Of a stretch of DNA of 64,000 bases, positions 35,210 through 45,259 are shown piece by piece. Where the stretch lies: NCBI GenBank assembly GCA_963814865.1, contig CAWFEN010000010.1, positions 310,001-374,000 on the forward strand. The letters are read 5' to 3'. The position numbers and the translations under genes are program-made. How positions within the stretch are numbered: the first letter of the stretch is position 1; the number at the start of each line of letters is the position of its first letter. This DNA comes from AP-15 sp963814865. Its GTDB lineage: Bacteria; Pseudomonadota; Alphaproteobacteria; ATCC43930; CGMCC-115725. The notes below the pieces were generated by a model. It did not search any database and was not told the DNA's origin. It saw only the letters and a program-made list of their open reading frames with translations.

Positions 35210-36547
35210 TTACTCGCGTTCGAAGCCGGCGCCTTGCGCCAGTTCGGCATAAAAACCGAACGAATCCTTGGGCCGGCGCTCCTGCGTCTCGTAATCGACG
35301 TGGACGAGGCCGAACCTTTTGCTGAAGCCCAGCGTCCATTCGAAATTATCGAGCAGCGACCAGACGAAATAGCCGCGCACCGGGACCCCGGCGGCGATCG
35401 CGTCGAGCACGGCGCCCAGATAGAGGCGCAGATAGGCGATGCGGTCGGCGTCGCGGATATGCCCGCCGGCGTCGATATGGTCGGGGAAGGCGGCGCCGTT
35501 TTCGAGGATGTAGACCGGCAGATCGCCGCTGTAGCGCTCTTTCGCCTCGATCATGACCGCGCGGAAGGCGTCGGGCGCGATCTCCCAGCCCATATCGGTG
35601 ACTTTCGTGCCCGGCGGCGGCGGCAAAGCGACAGCCTCGAAGGGATGGTCGGCGTCCCGGCGCACGCGCGTTCGCGTGTAATGGTTGAACGCGAAATAAT
35701 CGAGCTTCTGCTTGATGATGTCGAGATCGCCCGGCTGCAGCAGCGGCTCGATCCCGGCGGCGAGCGGCTCGGGGTAACGGCCGAGCATCTGCGGGTCGGG
35801 GAACGAGCGGTTCCACAGCGCGTCGAGCATCTGGGTTGCAATCTCGTCTTCCTCGCGCTCGCTCGCCGGCTCGCGCGGGTGGAAGTTGTAGATGTTGCCG
35901 AGCAATAGGTCGGCGCGCTCCGAGCGCATCGCCGCGACGCCGAGCCCATGCGCGAGGTTCATCACATGGATCGCGGTCAGCGCGGTCATCCGGCCGCGGA
36001 TGCCGGGGGCGTGGTCACCCTCGCCATAGCCCTTGACGCAGGCGGCGTTGGGCTCGTTGAAGGTCGCCCAATGCTTGACCCGGTCGCCGAGACGCCGCGC
36101 CGTCAGATGCGCGTAATCGGCATACCAGGACGCGGTGTCGCGGTTCTGCCAGCCGCCGCGGTCTTCGAGCGCCTGCGGCAGGTCCCAATGGTAGAGGCAG
36201 ACCCAGGGCTCGATGCCGGCTGCCATGACCGCGTCAACCAGCCGGTCGTAAAATTCGAGGCCCTTGTCGTTGGCCCTGCCGCGCCCCTCGGGCAGGATGC
36301 GCGGCCACGCGGTCGACAGCCGATAGGCGCCGATGCCCAATTCGCGCATCAACGCCACATCCTCGGGCCAGCGATGGTAATGGTCGCAGGCAACGTCGCC
36401 GGTGTCGCCGCCGCGGATCGTGCCCGGCAGATGGCTGAAAACGTCCCAGATCGACGGGCCGCGCCCGTCTTCCCTGACCGCGCCCTCGATCTGATAGGCC
36501 GCCGTCGAGGCGCCCCACAGAAACCCGTCGGGGAATGACTCCGCCAT
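35210..36547 (-). CDS. Glycoside hydrolase family 1 beta-glucosidase
   Basis: 445 residues, the usual GH1 length. It cleaves beta-linked glucose or galactose from oligosaccharides or aryl glycosides. The N-terminus FLWGASTAAYQIEGA binds the sugar, ATFNEPNAAC near residue 162 has the acid/base Glu, and YILENGAAF near residue 347 the nucleophile Glu. SLLDNFEWTLGFSKRFGLVHVD near the end completes the site. There is no signal peptide, so it is cytoplasmic and acts on imported sugars. No transporter is near. It stands alone in this stretch. Confidence 0.95.
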   Translation of the reverse strand: MAESFPDGFLWGASTAAYQIEGAVREDGRGPSIWDVFSHLPGTIRGGDTGDVACDHYHRWPEDVALMRELGIGAYRLSTAWPRILPEGRGRANDKGLEFYDRLVDAVMAAGIEPWVCLYHWDLPQALEDRGGWQNRDTASWYADYAHLTARRLGDRVKHWATFNEPNAACVKGYGEGDHAPGIRGRMTALTAIHVMNLAHGLGVAAMRSERADLLLGNIYNFHPREPASEREEDEIATQMLDALWNRSFPDPQMLGRYPEPLAAGIEPLLQPGDLDIIKQKLDYFAFNHYTRTRVRRDADHPFEAVALPPPPGTKVTDMGWEIAPDAFRAVMIEAKERYSGDLPVYILENGAAFPDHIDAGGHIRDADRIAYLRLYLGAVLDAIAAGVPVRGYFVWSLLDNFEWTLGFSKRFGLVHVDYETQERRPKDSFGFYAELAQGAGFERE

Positions 36548-36615
36548 GCTGCCGTCTCACCGGTCCTCGCGAGGAGGCCGCATGATGCCGAACGCGCTGG
36601 CGTTAAGCCAGCGCC

Positions 36616-37882
36616 TCAAGCGAACCGACCCGGCGCGAACGGGGCGATGTCGATCGACGGCGGGCGGCCGGCGACGAGGTCGGCGACGATTTTGCCGGTC
36701 ATCGGCGCCGCGGTCATGCCGACATGGCCGTGGCCGAAGGCGTAGATCACATCCGGCGTCGCCCGCGAGGGCCCCAGCGCCGGCAATGAATTGGGCAGGC
36801 TCGGGCGATGGCCCATCCATACCGAGACACGGTCCTCGGGATGATCGGCGGCGAGACCGGGCAGCATCCGGCGGCCCTGCGCGAGCAGGATGCGGGCGCG
36901 GCGCCAGTCGGGCGGGGCGGCGAGGCCGGCGAGCTCGACGGTGCCGGCAAAACGCAGCCCGGTCGCCATCGGCGTCGCGACGAACTTGCCGTCGGCGTCG
37001 GCGGTCGGGATGCGCGGCATGACCTCCGGATCACGGATCATCAAATGATAGCCGCGCTCGGTTTCGAGCGGCACACGATCGCCGAGCGCGGCGGCGAGGG
37101 GCTTTGACCAAGCCCCGGCACAGATGATGGCGGCATCGGCCGGCAGCTCGCCCCGATCGGTGCGGATCGCCGCGAGCCGGCGGCCTTCGAGCCGGAACCC
37201 CGACGCCCGCGTGCGCTCGAGTTCACCGCCCGATTGCAAGAAATGGTCGAGCAGGCGCTGGACCAGGCCCAGCGGGTTCGAGGTATGCCCGTTTTCGCGC
37301 ACCAGGATGCCGCGGACGTAATCGCGCGACAGGGTTGGTTCGAGCTGGCGCAATTCGTCGGCGTCGAACTCGTCGATCTCGACCCCGTTCTCGCGCCGCA
37401 ATTCCCAGGCGAGCCGGTCTTTTTCCAGACTCTCCGCCGAGCGGTAGACATAGAGATGGCCGAGCCGGTGGACCAGATCCTCGGCGCCGGCGTCACGGAC
37501 CAGGGGCCGCAGCGCTGCGAGGGTCGGGCCGACCAGCGGGCGCAAGGCGCGCGCCTGCGCGTGGATCTTTTCCAGCGTGCCGGCGCGGACGAAACGGACG
37601 AGCCAGGGCGCGACCGCCGGCAGATAGGCCCAACGCAACGACAGCGGCCCGAGCGGATCGAACAGCCAGCGCGGCACGTTCCGGATTACCCCCGGCATCG
37701 ACACCGGCGTCACCGAAGAGGCGTTGAATGCCCCGGCATTGCCGAAGGAGGCGCCATGGCCCGGCTCGCCCGAACTCGATGATAAAGACGCTGTGGCCGT
37801 CGCGCTGCAGCCAGCTCGCCGCGCACACCCCAACCATGCCGGCGCCGATCACCCCGACCCGCTTATTCCCGATCGCCGCCAT
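36616..37882 (-). CDS. FAD-dependent D-amino-acid dehydrogenase-like oxidoreductase, frameshifted
   Basis: Family DadA/DAO enzymes oxidise amino acids and reduce quinone or oxygen. From the ATG at 37882 the FAD site RVGVIGAGMVGVCAASWLQ is in frame with DGHSVFIIE, then the frame breaks. The rest (GEPGHGASFGNAGAFNASSVTPVSMPG, in parts, and VWMGHRPSLPNSLPALGPS, GHGHVGMTAAPMTGKIVADL near the end) reads in another frame. Removing one C from the run at 37769-37771 joins them and gives 421 residues, the normal size. The C-terminal PSLPNSLPxLGxS motif is typical of DadA. It is treated here as one gene with an insertion. Confidence 0.85.
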
Positions 37883-37899
37883 CGCGTCCTGTTTACCGC

Positions 37900-38129
37900 G
37901 TGATCGCCTGCCGTTCCGCCGCCCACCGGATCAACACCATCTTCCAGGGCATCCGGCACGGCCCTTTGCCGGAATCGGCAAGCCCGAACTGCTGCGCGGC
38001 GACCTCGCCGGCTGGCGGTCGCGGCGGATCACCGGAAACCACCGGATCGTCTACCGGATCCGCGGCAGCGGCGACGAGCGGCGCCTGGAAATCGTCGCCT
38101 GCCGCTGCCACTATTTCCCCCGCCACTGA
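37900..38129 (+). pseudogene. yoeB: YoeB-type toxin remnant
   Basis: The C-terminal half of a YoeB mRNA interferase is clear in one frame: FAGIGKPELLRGDLAGWRSRRITGNHRIVY, then ERRLEIVACRCHYF. In another frame just before it, HRINTIFQGIRHG matches the middle of YoeB (typically RINxLIKDI). The first 25 residues and any YefM antitoxin gene are missing, and the two parts need a base added or two removed. Unlike the other frameshifts here, it is not cured by one deletion. It is probably a true remnant lying between the dadA-like start and the gyrB end. Confidence 0.7.
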
Positions 38130-38177
38130 CCAAGTTGGCATTCACGACAGCTGCTCTGGACCGCTGCGGGTTTTCGG

Positions 38178-40769
38178 CTACACATCCAGGTTCGCGACAT
38201 TGAGGGCGTTGGCCTGGATGAAGTCGCGGCGGGGCTCGACGAGGTCGCCCATCAGGGTCGAGAAGGTCTCCTCGGCCAGATCGGCGTGGCTGACCCTGAC
38301 CTGCAATAAGGAGCGGGCCTCGGGGTCGAGCGTCGTTTCCCACAATTGCTCCGGGTTCATCTCGCCGAGGCCCTTGTAGCGGTTTATGTCGATGCCGCGA
38401 CGGCCCAATTCCATGACCGCCTCGACGAGGCTCGTCGGGCCGCTGATTGCGCAGGTCTTGTCGCGGGCGGCGAGCGTACCGGGCCGGTCGTAGCTTTCGC
38501 GCAGTTTCGCACTGTCGGCGTCGAGCCGGCGCGCCTCGCTCGACCGCAGCACGGCCGCGTCGATCAGGCGCCGCTCGTCGACGCCCTGGCGGGTACGGCT
38601 CAGCACCAGCCCTTCACCGGCGATGACCGTGCCCTGCCAGTTGCGCTCGTGTTCGGCGGCAAGGCGGTCGAGCCGCTCTGCGGTGCGGTGGACGGCCTCG
38701 ATCGCGCGGTTCGGGTCGGCGAAGATCGAGGGCGACAATGCCCCGGCCATCGCCGCCTGCTCGACGACCGCAAGATCGCCGACCTTGGCGGCCAGCGCCT
38801 GGACCGAGCGGCGTTGGACCCGCGCCTGTTCGAGCAGATCGCGCAGATCGTTGGCGGCGCGCTCGACCCCGTCATGCTGGGTGAAGACCGCATCGCGCAG
38901 CGCGGCGTCGACGCAATAGGCTTCGAGGGCGGCATCGTCCTTCAGATAGACCGCCTTGGCGTTGCCGCGCTGCAAGCGGTAGAGCGGCGGCTGGGCGATG
39001 TACAGAAACCCCTTGTCGATCAGGCTCGCCATCTGGCGAAAGAAGAAAGTCAGCAGCAAGGTGCGAATGTGGCTGCCGTCGACATCGGCGTCGGTCATGA
39101 TGATGATGCGGTGATAGCGCGCCTTTTGCGGATCGAAATCCTCGATGCCGATCCCGGTGCCGAGCGCGGCGATCAGGGTGCCGATCTCGGCCGAGCCGAG
39201 CATCTTGTCGAAACGGGCGCGCTCGACATTGAGGATCTTGCCCTTCAGCGGCAGGATCGCCTGGAAACGCCGGTCGCGGCCCTGCTTGGCCGAGCCGCCG
39301 GCGCTGTCGCCCTCGACGATGAAGAATTCGCTCTTGGCCGGATCCCGCTCCTGGCAGTCGGCGAGCTTGCCCGGCAAATTGGCGATATCGAGCGCGCCCT
39401 TGCGCCGGGTCAGGTCGCGCGCCTTGCGCGCCGCCTCGCGCGCCGCCGCCGCCTCGACGACCTTGGCGACGATCTTGCGGGCGTCGGCCGGGTGCTCCTC
39501 GAACCATTGCGTCAGCTTGTCGGCGACGATGCCTTCGATCGCCGGGCGGACCTCGGAGGAGACCAGCTTATCCTTGGTCTGCGACGAGAATTTCGGGTCG
39601 GGCACCTTGACCGAGAGGATACAGGTCAGCCCCTCGCGCATGTCCTCGCCCGACAGCGTCACCTTCTCCTTTTTGGCGATGCCGCTGTCGTTCGCATAGG
39701 TATTGACGGTGCGCGTCAATGCCGCGCGAAAGCCGGCGAGGTGGGTCCCGCCATCGCGCTGCGGAATGTTGTTGGTGAAGCACAGCATCGTCTCGTGATA
39801 GCTGTCGGTCCATTCCATCGCGATTTCGAGCAGGATGCCCCCGGCCTCCGCCGGGCCGAGCTCGCGCTCGCCGCGGATCGCGATCGGCGGCGCGTGCAAG
39901 GCCTGCTTGGAGCGGTCGAGATAGCGGACAAACGCCTCGAGCCCGCCCTCGAAATGCAGGGTGACGCTCTTCGGCTCGACCCCGCGCAGATCGCTCAGCA
40001 CCAGGGTGACGCCGCTATTCAGAAAGGCGAGCTCGCGCAGGCGGTGTTCGAGCGTGGTAAAATCGAACTCGGTGTTGGTGAAGGTTTCCTTGCTGGGCAG
40101 AAAGGTGATCTCGGTGCCGGTGGCGAGGCCGTGACGGGCCGAGCCCTCGGGCCAGGCGGGCGCCGGTCCGATCTCGGCGAGCGGCGCCTCGGGCACGCCG
40201 TCGCAATAACGCATGAACCACTCCGAGCCGCCGCGGAAGACGTGCAGGTCGAGCCGGGCGGAAAGCCCGTTGACGACCGAGACGCCGACGCCGTGCAGCC
40301 CGCCCGACACCTTGTAGGCGTTCTGGTTGAATTTGCCGCCGGCATGAAGGTGCGTCATGATCACCTCGGCGGCGGAGACCCCCTCCTCGTCGTGAATGCC
40401 GACCGGGATGCCGCGGCCATTGTCGGTGACGGTGACGGACCCCTCGGCGTTCAACGTCACGGTGACGGTGTCGCAATAGCCGGCCAGCGCCTCGTCGATC
40501 GCGTTGTCGACGACCTCGTAGACCATGTGGTGCAGCCCGGAGCCGTCATCGGTGTCGCCGATATACATGCCCGGACGCCGGCGCACTGCGTCGAGCCCGC
40601 GCAATACCTCGATCGACTGCGCGTTGTAGGTCGCGTCTTCGCCATTGCCGGCGACGCCGTTGCTGCCGGGATCGGCGGCGCCATTGCCGTGCGGCTGGCT
40701 GGAGGGGCCGACCGGCTCGGATCGGGCGCCGGTCGGGAAATGCGGAACGGAAGCCGATATGTGTTGCAT
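38178..40769 (-). CDS. gyrB: DNA gyrase subunit B
   Basis: 863 residues. With GyrA it introduces negative supercoils using ATP. The N-terminal ATPase domain has GLDAVRRRPGMYIGD, VTVTDNGRGIPV and GLHGVGVSVVNGLSARLDL. The Toprim domain has EGDSAGGSAKQGRDR and DADVDGSHIRTLLLTF. The C-terminal tail has YKGLGEMNPEQLWETTLD. An N-terminal extension of about 40 residues (Ser, Pro, Gly-rich) and an insert of about 90 residues rich in Ala and Arg after the Toprim make it longer than E. coli GyrB (about 804). Such inserts occur in alphaproteobacteria. It is last in the dnaA-dnaN-recF-gyrB order, 28 bases after recF. Confidence 0.97.
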   Translation of the reverse strand: MQHISASVPHFPTGARSEPVGPSSQPHGNGAADPGSNGVAGNGEDATYNAQSIEVLRGLDAVRRRPGMYIGDTDDGSGLHHMVYEVVDNAIDEALAGYCDTVTVTLNAEGSVTVTDNGRGIPVGIHDEEGVSAAEVIMTHLHAGGKFNQNAYKVSGGLHGVGVSVVNGLSARLDLHVFRGGSEWFMRYCDGVPEAPLAEIGPAPAWPEGSARHGLATGTEITFLPSKETFTNTEFDFTTLEHRLRELAFLNSGVTLVLSDLRGVEPKSVTLHFEGGLEAFVRYLDRSKQALHAPPIAIRGERELGPAEAGGILLEIAMEWTDSYHETMLCFTNNIPQRDGGTHLAGFRAALTRTVNTYANDSGIAKKEKVTLSGEDMREGLTCILSVKVPDPKFSSQTKDKLVSSEVRPAIEGIVADKLTQWFEEHPADARKIVAKVVEAAAAREAARKARDLTRRKGALDIANLPGKLADCQERDPAKSEFFIVEGDSAGGSAKQGRDRRFQAILPLKGKILNVERARFDKMLGSAEIGTLIAALGTGIGIEDFDPQKARYHRIIIMTDADVDGSHIRTLLLTFFFRQMASLIDKGFLYIAQPPLYRLQRGNAKAVYLKDDAALEAYCVDAALRDAVFTQHDGVERAANDLRDLLEQARVQRRSVQALAAKVGDLAVVEQAAMAGALSPSIFADPNRAIEAVHRTAERLDRLAAEHERNWQGTVIAGEGLVLSRTRQGVDERRLIDAAVLRSSEARRLDADSAKLRESYDRPGTLAARDKTCAISGPTSLVEAVMELGRRGIDINRYKGLGEMNPEQLWETTLDPEARSLLQVRVSHADLAEETFSTLMGDLVEPRRDFIQANALNVANLDV

Positions 40770-40797
40770 GTCTTTCGGGGTTTATCTCTCTGTTGGG

Positions 40798-42032
40798 TCA
40801 ACCGGATGTCGATGTCAGAGTCGCCGTCCTGCACCGACAGGAATTGGGCCCGGCAGCGCAGCGGGGCGAACAGGGCCGCGTCGGTGCCGGTGAGCCAGGC
40901 CTGGCTTTCGAGCCGGCCCAGCGCCTCGAACAGCGCCGCGCGCCGGCTCGCATCGAGATGGGCGGCGATCTCGTCGAGCAGCAGCAGCGGCGGCTCGCCA
41001 CGGACCGCCCGCAACAGCCTGGCGTGAGCGAGCAGGATCGAGATCAACAACGCCTTCTGCTCGCCGGTCGAGGCGAACTCGGCGGCGATGCCCTTCTCGG
41101 CCAGGGTGATCGCCAAATCCGACCGGTGCGGGCCGATCGCGGCGCCGCCGGATTCGGCATCGGCGCGCCGCCCGGCGGCGAGGGCCGCCGCGAACCTGGT
41201 TTCGGCGGCGAGCGCCGGCATCTCGTCGAGCCAGCCCTCGACGGTGCCGTCGAGTGCCAGACGGGCGCGCGGAAACGGCGGTTCGGCCTCGGCGCAGGCG
41301 CGGTCGAGAAGCCGCACGGCATGGCACCTTCCGGCCGCGACCGCCACTCCCTGCGCCGCCATGACTTCTTCGATCGCCGCGAGCCAGGCCGGGTCGGCCG
41401 ACCTGTTCGACCAACTGCCGTCGCGCAGCAGGTGGGCACGCTCGCGCAGAGCCTGTTCATAGGCGCCGACACGGGCCGCATGCGCCGGATCGAGAGCGAG
41501 CACGAGGCGATCGAGAAACCTCCGCCGGCCGCTGGGCCCTTCGAGGAAGAGGCGATCCATCGGCGGCGTCAGCCAGACGATCCCGAGGCGCGCACCGAGC
41601 TCGGCCTGGCTGCGCGCCGGCTCGCCGTCGATACGCACGACCCGCCTTTCGCCTTCCACCCCGTCCCGGCCGGTGCCGACCTGCAGCGTGCCGCGCCGGG
41701 TCGCGATCGTCGCGGCGACGGCCCAGCCGCGGATCGGCCCGGCCGCCGGCGGTGCCTCCCGTTCGGTCCTGCGGCGATCGATGTCGCCGAGCCTGGCGCC
41801 GCGCAGCCCGCGCCCCGGCGCCAAAAAGGACAAGGCCTCGAGCAGATTGGTCTTGCCGGCGCCGTTCGGGCCGGTCACCACCACCGGTTCGTCGCCGATG
41901 GGCGAGCCTGGCTTCGCGGTAATTGCGGAAATCGGTCAGGACGAGCCGCGTCACCGCGACACGCCCGCCCGAGACCGGCGGGGCCGCGGCACCGGCGCTG
42001 CCGCGGGCTTCCTGTGCCTCGGTCAACATCAT
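40798..42032 (-). CDS. recF: DNA replication and repair protein RecF, two frameshifts
   Basis: RecF binds gapped DNA and helps load RecA. From the ATG at 42032 the frame reads LVLTDFRNYREARLA, then breaks. The rest reads VVVTGPNGAGKTNLLEALSF (Walker A), VWLTPPMDR, ASTGEQKALLISILLAHA (signature) and LLLDEIAAHLDASRR (Walker B). Removing one G from 41900-41902 (plus strand) joins them as RLAIGDEPVVVTG. At the 3' end the frame as read runs through gyrB to 40457. Removing one base near 40817-40821 restores a stop at 40798, just before gyrB, and the two corrections together give 410 residues. An uncorrected reading would overlap gyrB by 313 bases, which is unlikely. Confidence 0.9.
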
Positions 42033-42105
42033 GATTATATGGGGATCAGAGCGGCTTTCCGCCAGCATTTCGAGCCGGCGCCGGCCTCCGGGAGGATCGG
42101 CTTTC

Positions 42106-43269
42106 TCACACCCGCATCGGCATCAGCACGTATAGGGCGCTGGTGTCGGCGCTGTCGCGCACGATCGTCGGCGAGGCCGAGTCGGACATCATGAATTGGG
42201 CGCCCTCGCCGCCGATCTGTGCCGTGATGTCCAACAGGTATCGTGAATTGAAGCCGATCTCGAGCGGGGCGGCGAGGTAGCGCACCTCGATTTCCTCGAT
42301 GGCGGTACCGTTTTCGGGGCTCGTCGCCGACACCGCGAGGCTGCCCCCGTTGGCGCCGGGCGCGACGGCGAGCTTGACCGCGCGGCTCTTCTCGGTCGAG
42401 ATCGTCGATACGCGGTCGACCGCTTCGGCGAACTCCTTGCAATTGACTTCGAGGACCTTGTCGTTGTTCGACGGGATGACGCGGTCATAATCGGGAAAGG
42501 TGCCATCGATCAGCTTCGAGGTCAGCGCCGCGGCGCCGACGGCGAAGCGGATCTTTGTCTCGCTGAGCGCAACCTGGACCTCGTCCTCGCTCTCGTCGAC
42601 GAGCTTCCTCAGTTCGATCACCGTCTTGCGCGGGACGATGATGCCCGGCATGCCGGCGGCCCCTTCCGGCAGCACCATCTCCACCCGCGCGAGGCGATGG
42701 CCGTCGGTCGCGACGGCGCGGATGACCGGAACCCCGTCATTCGTCGTCGCATGCAGATAAATGCCGTTCAGATAATACCGGGTCTCCTCGGTCGAGATCG
42801 CAAACCGGGTGCGGTCGATCAGCGCCTTCGTCTCGGCCGCGGCAAAGGCGAAATTGTGCGGCAGCTCGCCGCTCGCCATGACCGGGTAATCCTCGGGCGG
42901 CAGGCAGGCGAGGGTGAAGGTCGAACGGCCGGAACGCAGCACCATCGCATTGCGTTCGCCGCCGACCTCGATCTCGATCTGGGCGCCCTCGCGCAATTTT
43001 CGGACGATGTCGTAGAGCGTGTGCGCCGGCGCGGTTATCCGGCCGTCGCGCTGGATCTGTGCCGGAACGCGCTCGACGATTTCGAGATCCATGTCGGTGG
43101 CGGAGAGCGACAGCGCCGCTGCACCGGCTGGATCTCCAGCCGGCCCGCCGGCCGCATCGGCGCGCAGCAGCACGTTCGACAAAATCGGTATCGTATTGCG
43201 CCGCTCGACGACGCTCTGCACGTGCCCCAGCGCCTTCAATAGAGCCGCCCGTTCGACGATGAGTTTCAT
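42106..43269 (-). CDS. dnaN: DNA polymerase III beta subunit (sliding clamp)
   Basis: 387 residues from the ATG giving the standard MKLIVERAALLKALGHVQSVVERRNTIPIL opening (an ATG at 43278 adds three residues). It forms a ring of two subunits that holds polymerase III on DNA. Three repeated clamp domains are present. KLIDGTFPDYDRVIP marks the second, and the C-terminal ALYVLMPMRV forms the pocket for partner peptides. It lies in the usual place between dnaA and recF, with 73 bases to recF. Confidence 0.97.
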   Translation of the reverse strand: MKLIVERAALLKALGHVQSVVERRNTIPILSNVLLRADAAGGPAGDPAGAAALSLSATDMDLEIVERVPAQIQRDGRITAPAHTLYDIVRKLREGAQIEIEVGGERNAMVLRSGRSTFTLACLPPEDYPVMASGELPHNFAFAAAETKALIDRTRFAISTEETRYYLNGIYLHATTNDGVPVIRAVATDGHRLARVEMVLPEGAAGMPGIIVPRKTVIELRKLVDESEDEVQVALSETKIRFAVGAAALTSKLIDGTFPDYDRVIPSNNDKVLEVNCKEFAEAVDRVSTISTEKSRAVKLAVAPGANGGSLAVSATSPENGTAIEEIEVRYLAAPLEIGFNSRYLLDITAQIGGEGAQFMMSDSASPTIVRDSADTSALYVLMPMRV

Positions 43270-43428
43270 GTTTGCCACATGGATATTGGCGGACCGGCCG
43301 GCACCGTCCGCGGATTGCGGCCGATGCCCCGTCGCGTCATCCTATCGGGTCGGCGGACGGGGCAGCACCATAGCACGAAAGGATGCGCGGCTCAGCATCT
43401 GCTTTCCCCGTGCTCGCGGGCCATGGGC

Positions 43429-44874
43429 TCAGCTTTGCAGCATGCGGCGCAACAGCTCGACATCCTCGGCGAGCGCCGGGTCGGTCAGCTTCAGCTCCTC
43501 GATCTTGCGCACCGCATGAATGACGGTGGTGTGATCGCGCCCGCCGAATTTTCGGCCGATTTCGGGAAGCGACCGCGTCGTCAGCTGCTTGGCCAGATAC
43601 ATGGCAACCTGACGCGGGCGGGCGACGGCGCGGGCGCGGCGCTCCGAGGTCATCTCGCCCAGCCGAATGTTGAAATGCTCGGCGACGCGCCGCTGGATCT
43701 CGTCGATCGTCACCCGCCGCTCGCAGGAGCGCAACAGGTCGTTCAGCTCCTCCTGGGCGCTTTCGAGGGTAATGTCGCGGCCGACGAGCTGGATGTTCGC
43801 GGTGATCCGGTTCAACGCCCCTTCGAGCTCGCGCACGTTCGAGGTGATCTTGTGGGCGAGGAACTCCATGACCTTGCGGGGGATGCGGATGCCGTTCTGT
43901 TCAGCCTTGGATTCAAGGATGCCCAGGCGCAGCTCATAGGTCGTCGGGTGCAGATCGGCGACGAGCCCCCAGCCGAGGCGCGAGCGCATGCGTTCTTCGA
44001 GCCCTTCGAGATCGGAGGGCGACTTGTCGGCGCAGATCACGATCTGGCGGTTCTGGTCGACCAGTGCATTAAACGTGTGGAAGAACTCCTCCTGCGTCGA
44101 ATCCTTGCCGCTGATAAATTGGAAATCGTCGATCATCAACAAATCCACCGAGCGGAATTCATCTTTGAAGTCGATCGTCGATTTGAAGCGCAATGCACGA
44201 ATGAACTGGTACATAAATTTTTCGGCGGAGAGGTAGATGACCTTGCGGTTGCAGGCGTGCCGCCGGACGTGCCAGGCGATCGCATGCATCAGATGGGTCT
44301 TGCCGAGCCCCACCCCGCCATAAAGAAAGAGCGGGTTGAACGGCACCCTGCGGACCGGGTCGGCGCAGGCCTCGGCGACGCGGCGCGCCGCGGCATGGGC
44401 CAGTTCATTGGGCTTGCCGACGATAAAATTTTCAAAGGTGAAGCGCTGATCGAGCCCCGCGGCCTGAATCTTGTCCGCAGCGGTCTCGATGGCGGCGGGC
44501 TCGGCAAAGGGCGCGATCGCATCGCCATTTATCTCCGCCGGATTCCCGGGGTGGTGCTGCTGCACCGGATCGGGCATTTCCGGCATCCCGACGACGACCA
44601 CAACCCGCCTGACCCGCTGGTTCTCCACCTGCCACAGCACGAGCAGCCGGTCGGCATAGTGAGTCGCGATCCAGTCGCGCAGAAACCGCGTCGGCGCGGC
44701 GATGACGGCTTGGCCGTCGCCGATCCGCAGCACCTTGATCGGCCGCAGCCAGCTGCGGAACGCGGTTTCGCCGACCTCCTCTTTGAGCCGGCCGAGAACC
44801 CGCGACCACTCGCTCTCATACCCTTGCGGCGTGCTGTCCGCATCGCTTTTTCGAATCGCTTCTGCCACCACCAT
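43429..44874 (-). CDS. dnaA: Chromosomal replication initiator protein DnaA
   Basis: 481 residues from the ATG at 44874 (GGGGGG just upstream). An ATG at 44889 is possible. DnaA opens the origin by binding DnaA boxes in its ATP form. Domain I (ESEWSRVLGRLKEEVGETAFRSWL) is followed by a Pro-rich linker, then the AAA+ domain with NPLFLYGGVGLGKTHLMHAI (Walker A) and VDLLMIDDFQFI (Walker B). Domain IV ends with the DNA-binding signature RDHTTVIHAVRKIEEL. It lies between rpsT and dnaN, as in many alphaproteobacteria. The gap to dnaN is 159 bases and holds nothing else I can see. Confidence 0.97.
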   Translation of the reverse strand: MVVAEAIRKSDADSTPQGYESEWSRVLGRLKEEVGETAFRSWLRPIKVLRIGDGQAVIAAPTRFLRDWIATHYADRLLVLWQVENQRVRRVVVVVGMPEMPDPVQQHHPGNPAEINGDAIAPFAEPAAIETAADKIQAAGLDQRFTFENFIVGKPNELAHAAARRVAEACADPVRRVPFNPLFLYGGVGLGKTHLMHAIAWHVRRHACNRKVIYLSAEKFMYQFIRALRFKSTIDFKDEFRSVDLLMIDDFQFISGKDSTQEEFFHTFNALVDQNRQIVICADKSPSDLEGLEERMRSRLGWGLVADLHPTTYELRLGILESKAEQNGIRIPRKVMEFLAHKITSNVRELEGALNRITANIQLVGRDITLESAQEELNDLLRSCERRVTIDEIQRRVAEHFNIRLGEMTSERRARAVARPRQVAMYLAKQLTTRSLPEIGRKFGGRDHTTVIHAVRKIEELKLTDPALAEDVELLRRMLQS

Positions 44875-45259
44875 ATCCCCCCAATTCAAGACGGCAGCAC
44901 CATCGGACCTTTACCGGCAAGATCTACTTTCTCTGACTGCAAAAATTCGGCTCTATAGCGCTGTTTTTGTGGGCAGGTCCCCATCCCCCTGTCGGCGCGA
45001 TTATTATCGATCAACCGAGTCAAAGCAGCAATTGCTTTGTTTCAGCTAACATTTACGGGGCGCCAACGTGATTTGAAGTGGCGCTATATGGTGATGCTAT
45101 CTTACGGGTCCGCGCGATGGCAACCGGACCGAAAAGCGAACGCAAAAAGAATTTTCGGTGTCAGCAGTGTGGCCGCATGCGGATCCCGAAGGAACGCCCG
45201 CGGGCGTTGGACGCCGCAGCCGCGGTGGCCGCCGCGGCTCATTCGGGACCGCGGGGGTG
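44875..45259. other. rpsT-dnaA intergenic region, possible origin or dnaA promoter
   Basis: 385 bases. The middle (about 44920-45070) is clearly more AT-rich than the genome, with runs such as CAAAAATTCGGCTCTATAG and GATTATTATCGATCAA. This is the expected place for the dnaA promoter and a candidate site for oriC. I found no exact DnaA box (TTATCCACA or one change away) by eye, so an origin is possible but not shown. A hairpin lies at 45218-45239 near the rpsT end. Confidence 0.35.
45218..45239 (-). terminator. Hairpin after rpsT
   Basis: AGCCGCGG at 45218-45225 pairs with CCGCGGCT at 45232-45239 around six bases, 21 bases past the rpsT stop. No clear T run follows on the minus strand, so termination by this hairpin is only possible. 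Confidence 0.35.

Noticed and set aside
40457..40797. RecF frame reading on into gyrB
   Set aside because: RecF homology ends near the gyrB start, the overlap would be 313 bases, and one base removed restores a stop at 40798.
44875..45259. Exact DnaA boxes at the proposed origin
   Set aside because: I found none that match TTATCCACA with at most one change. The region is kept only as a candidate.
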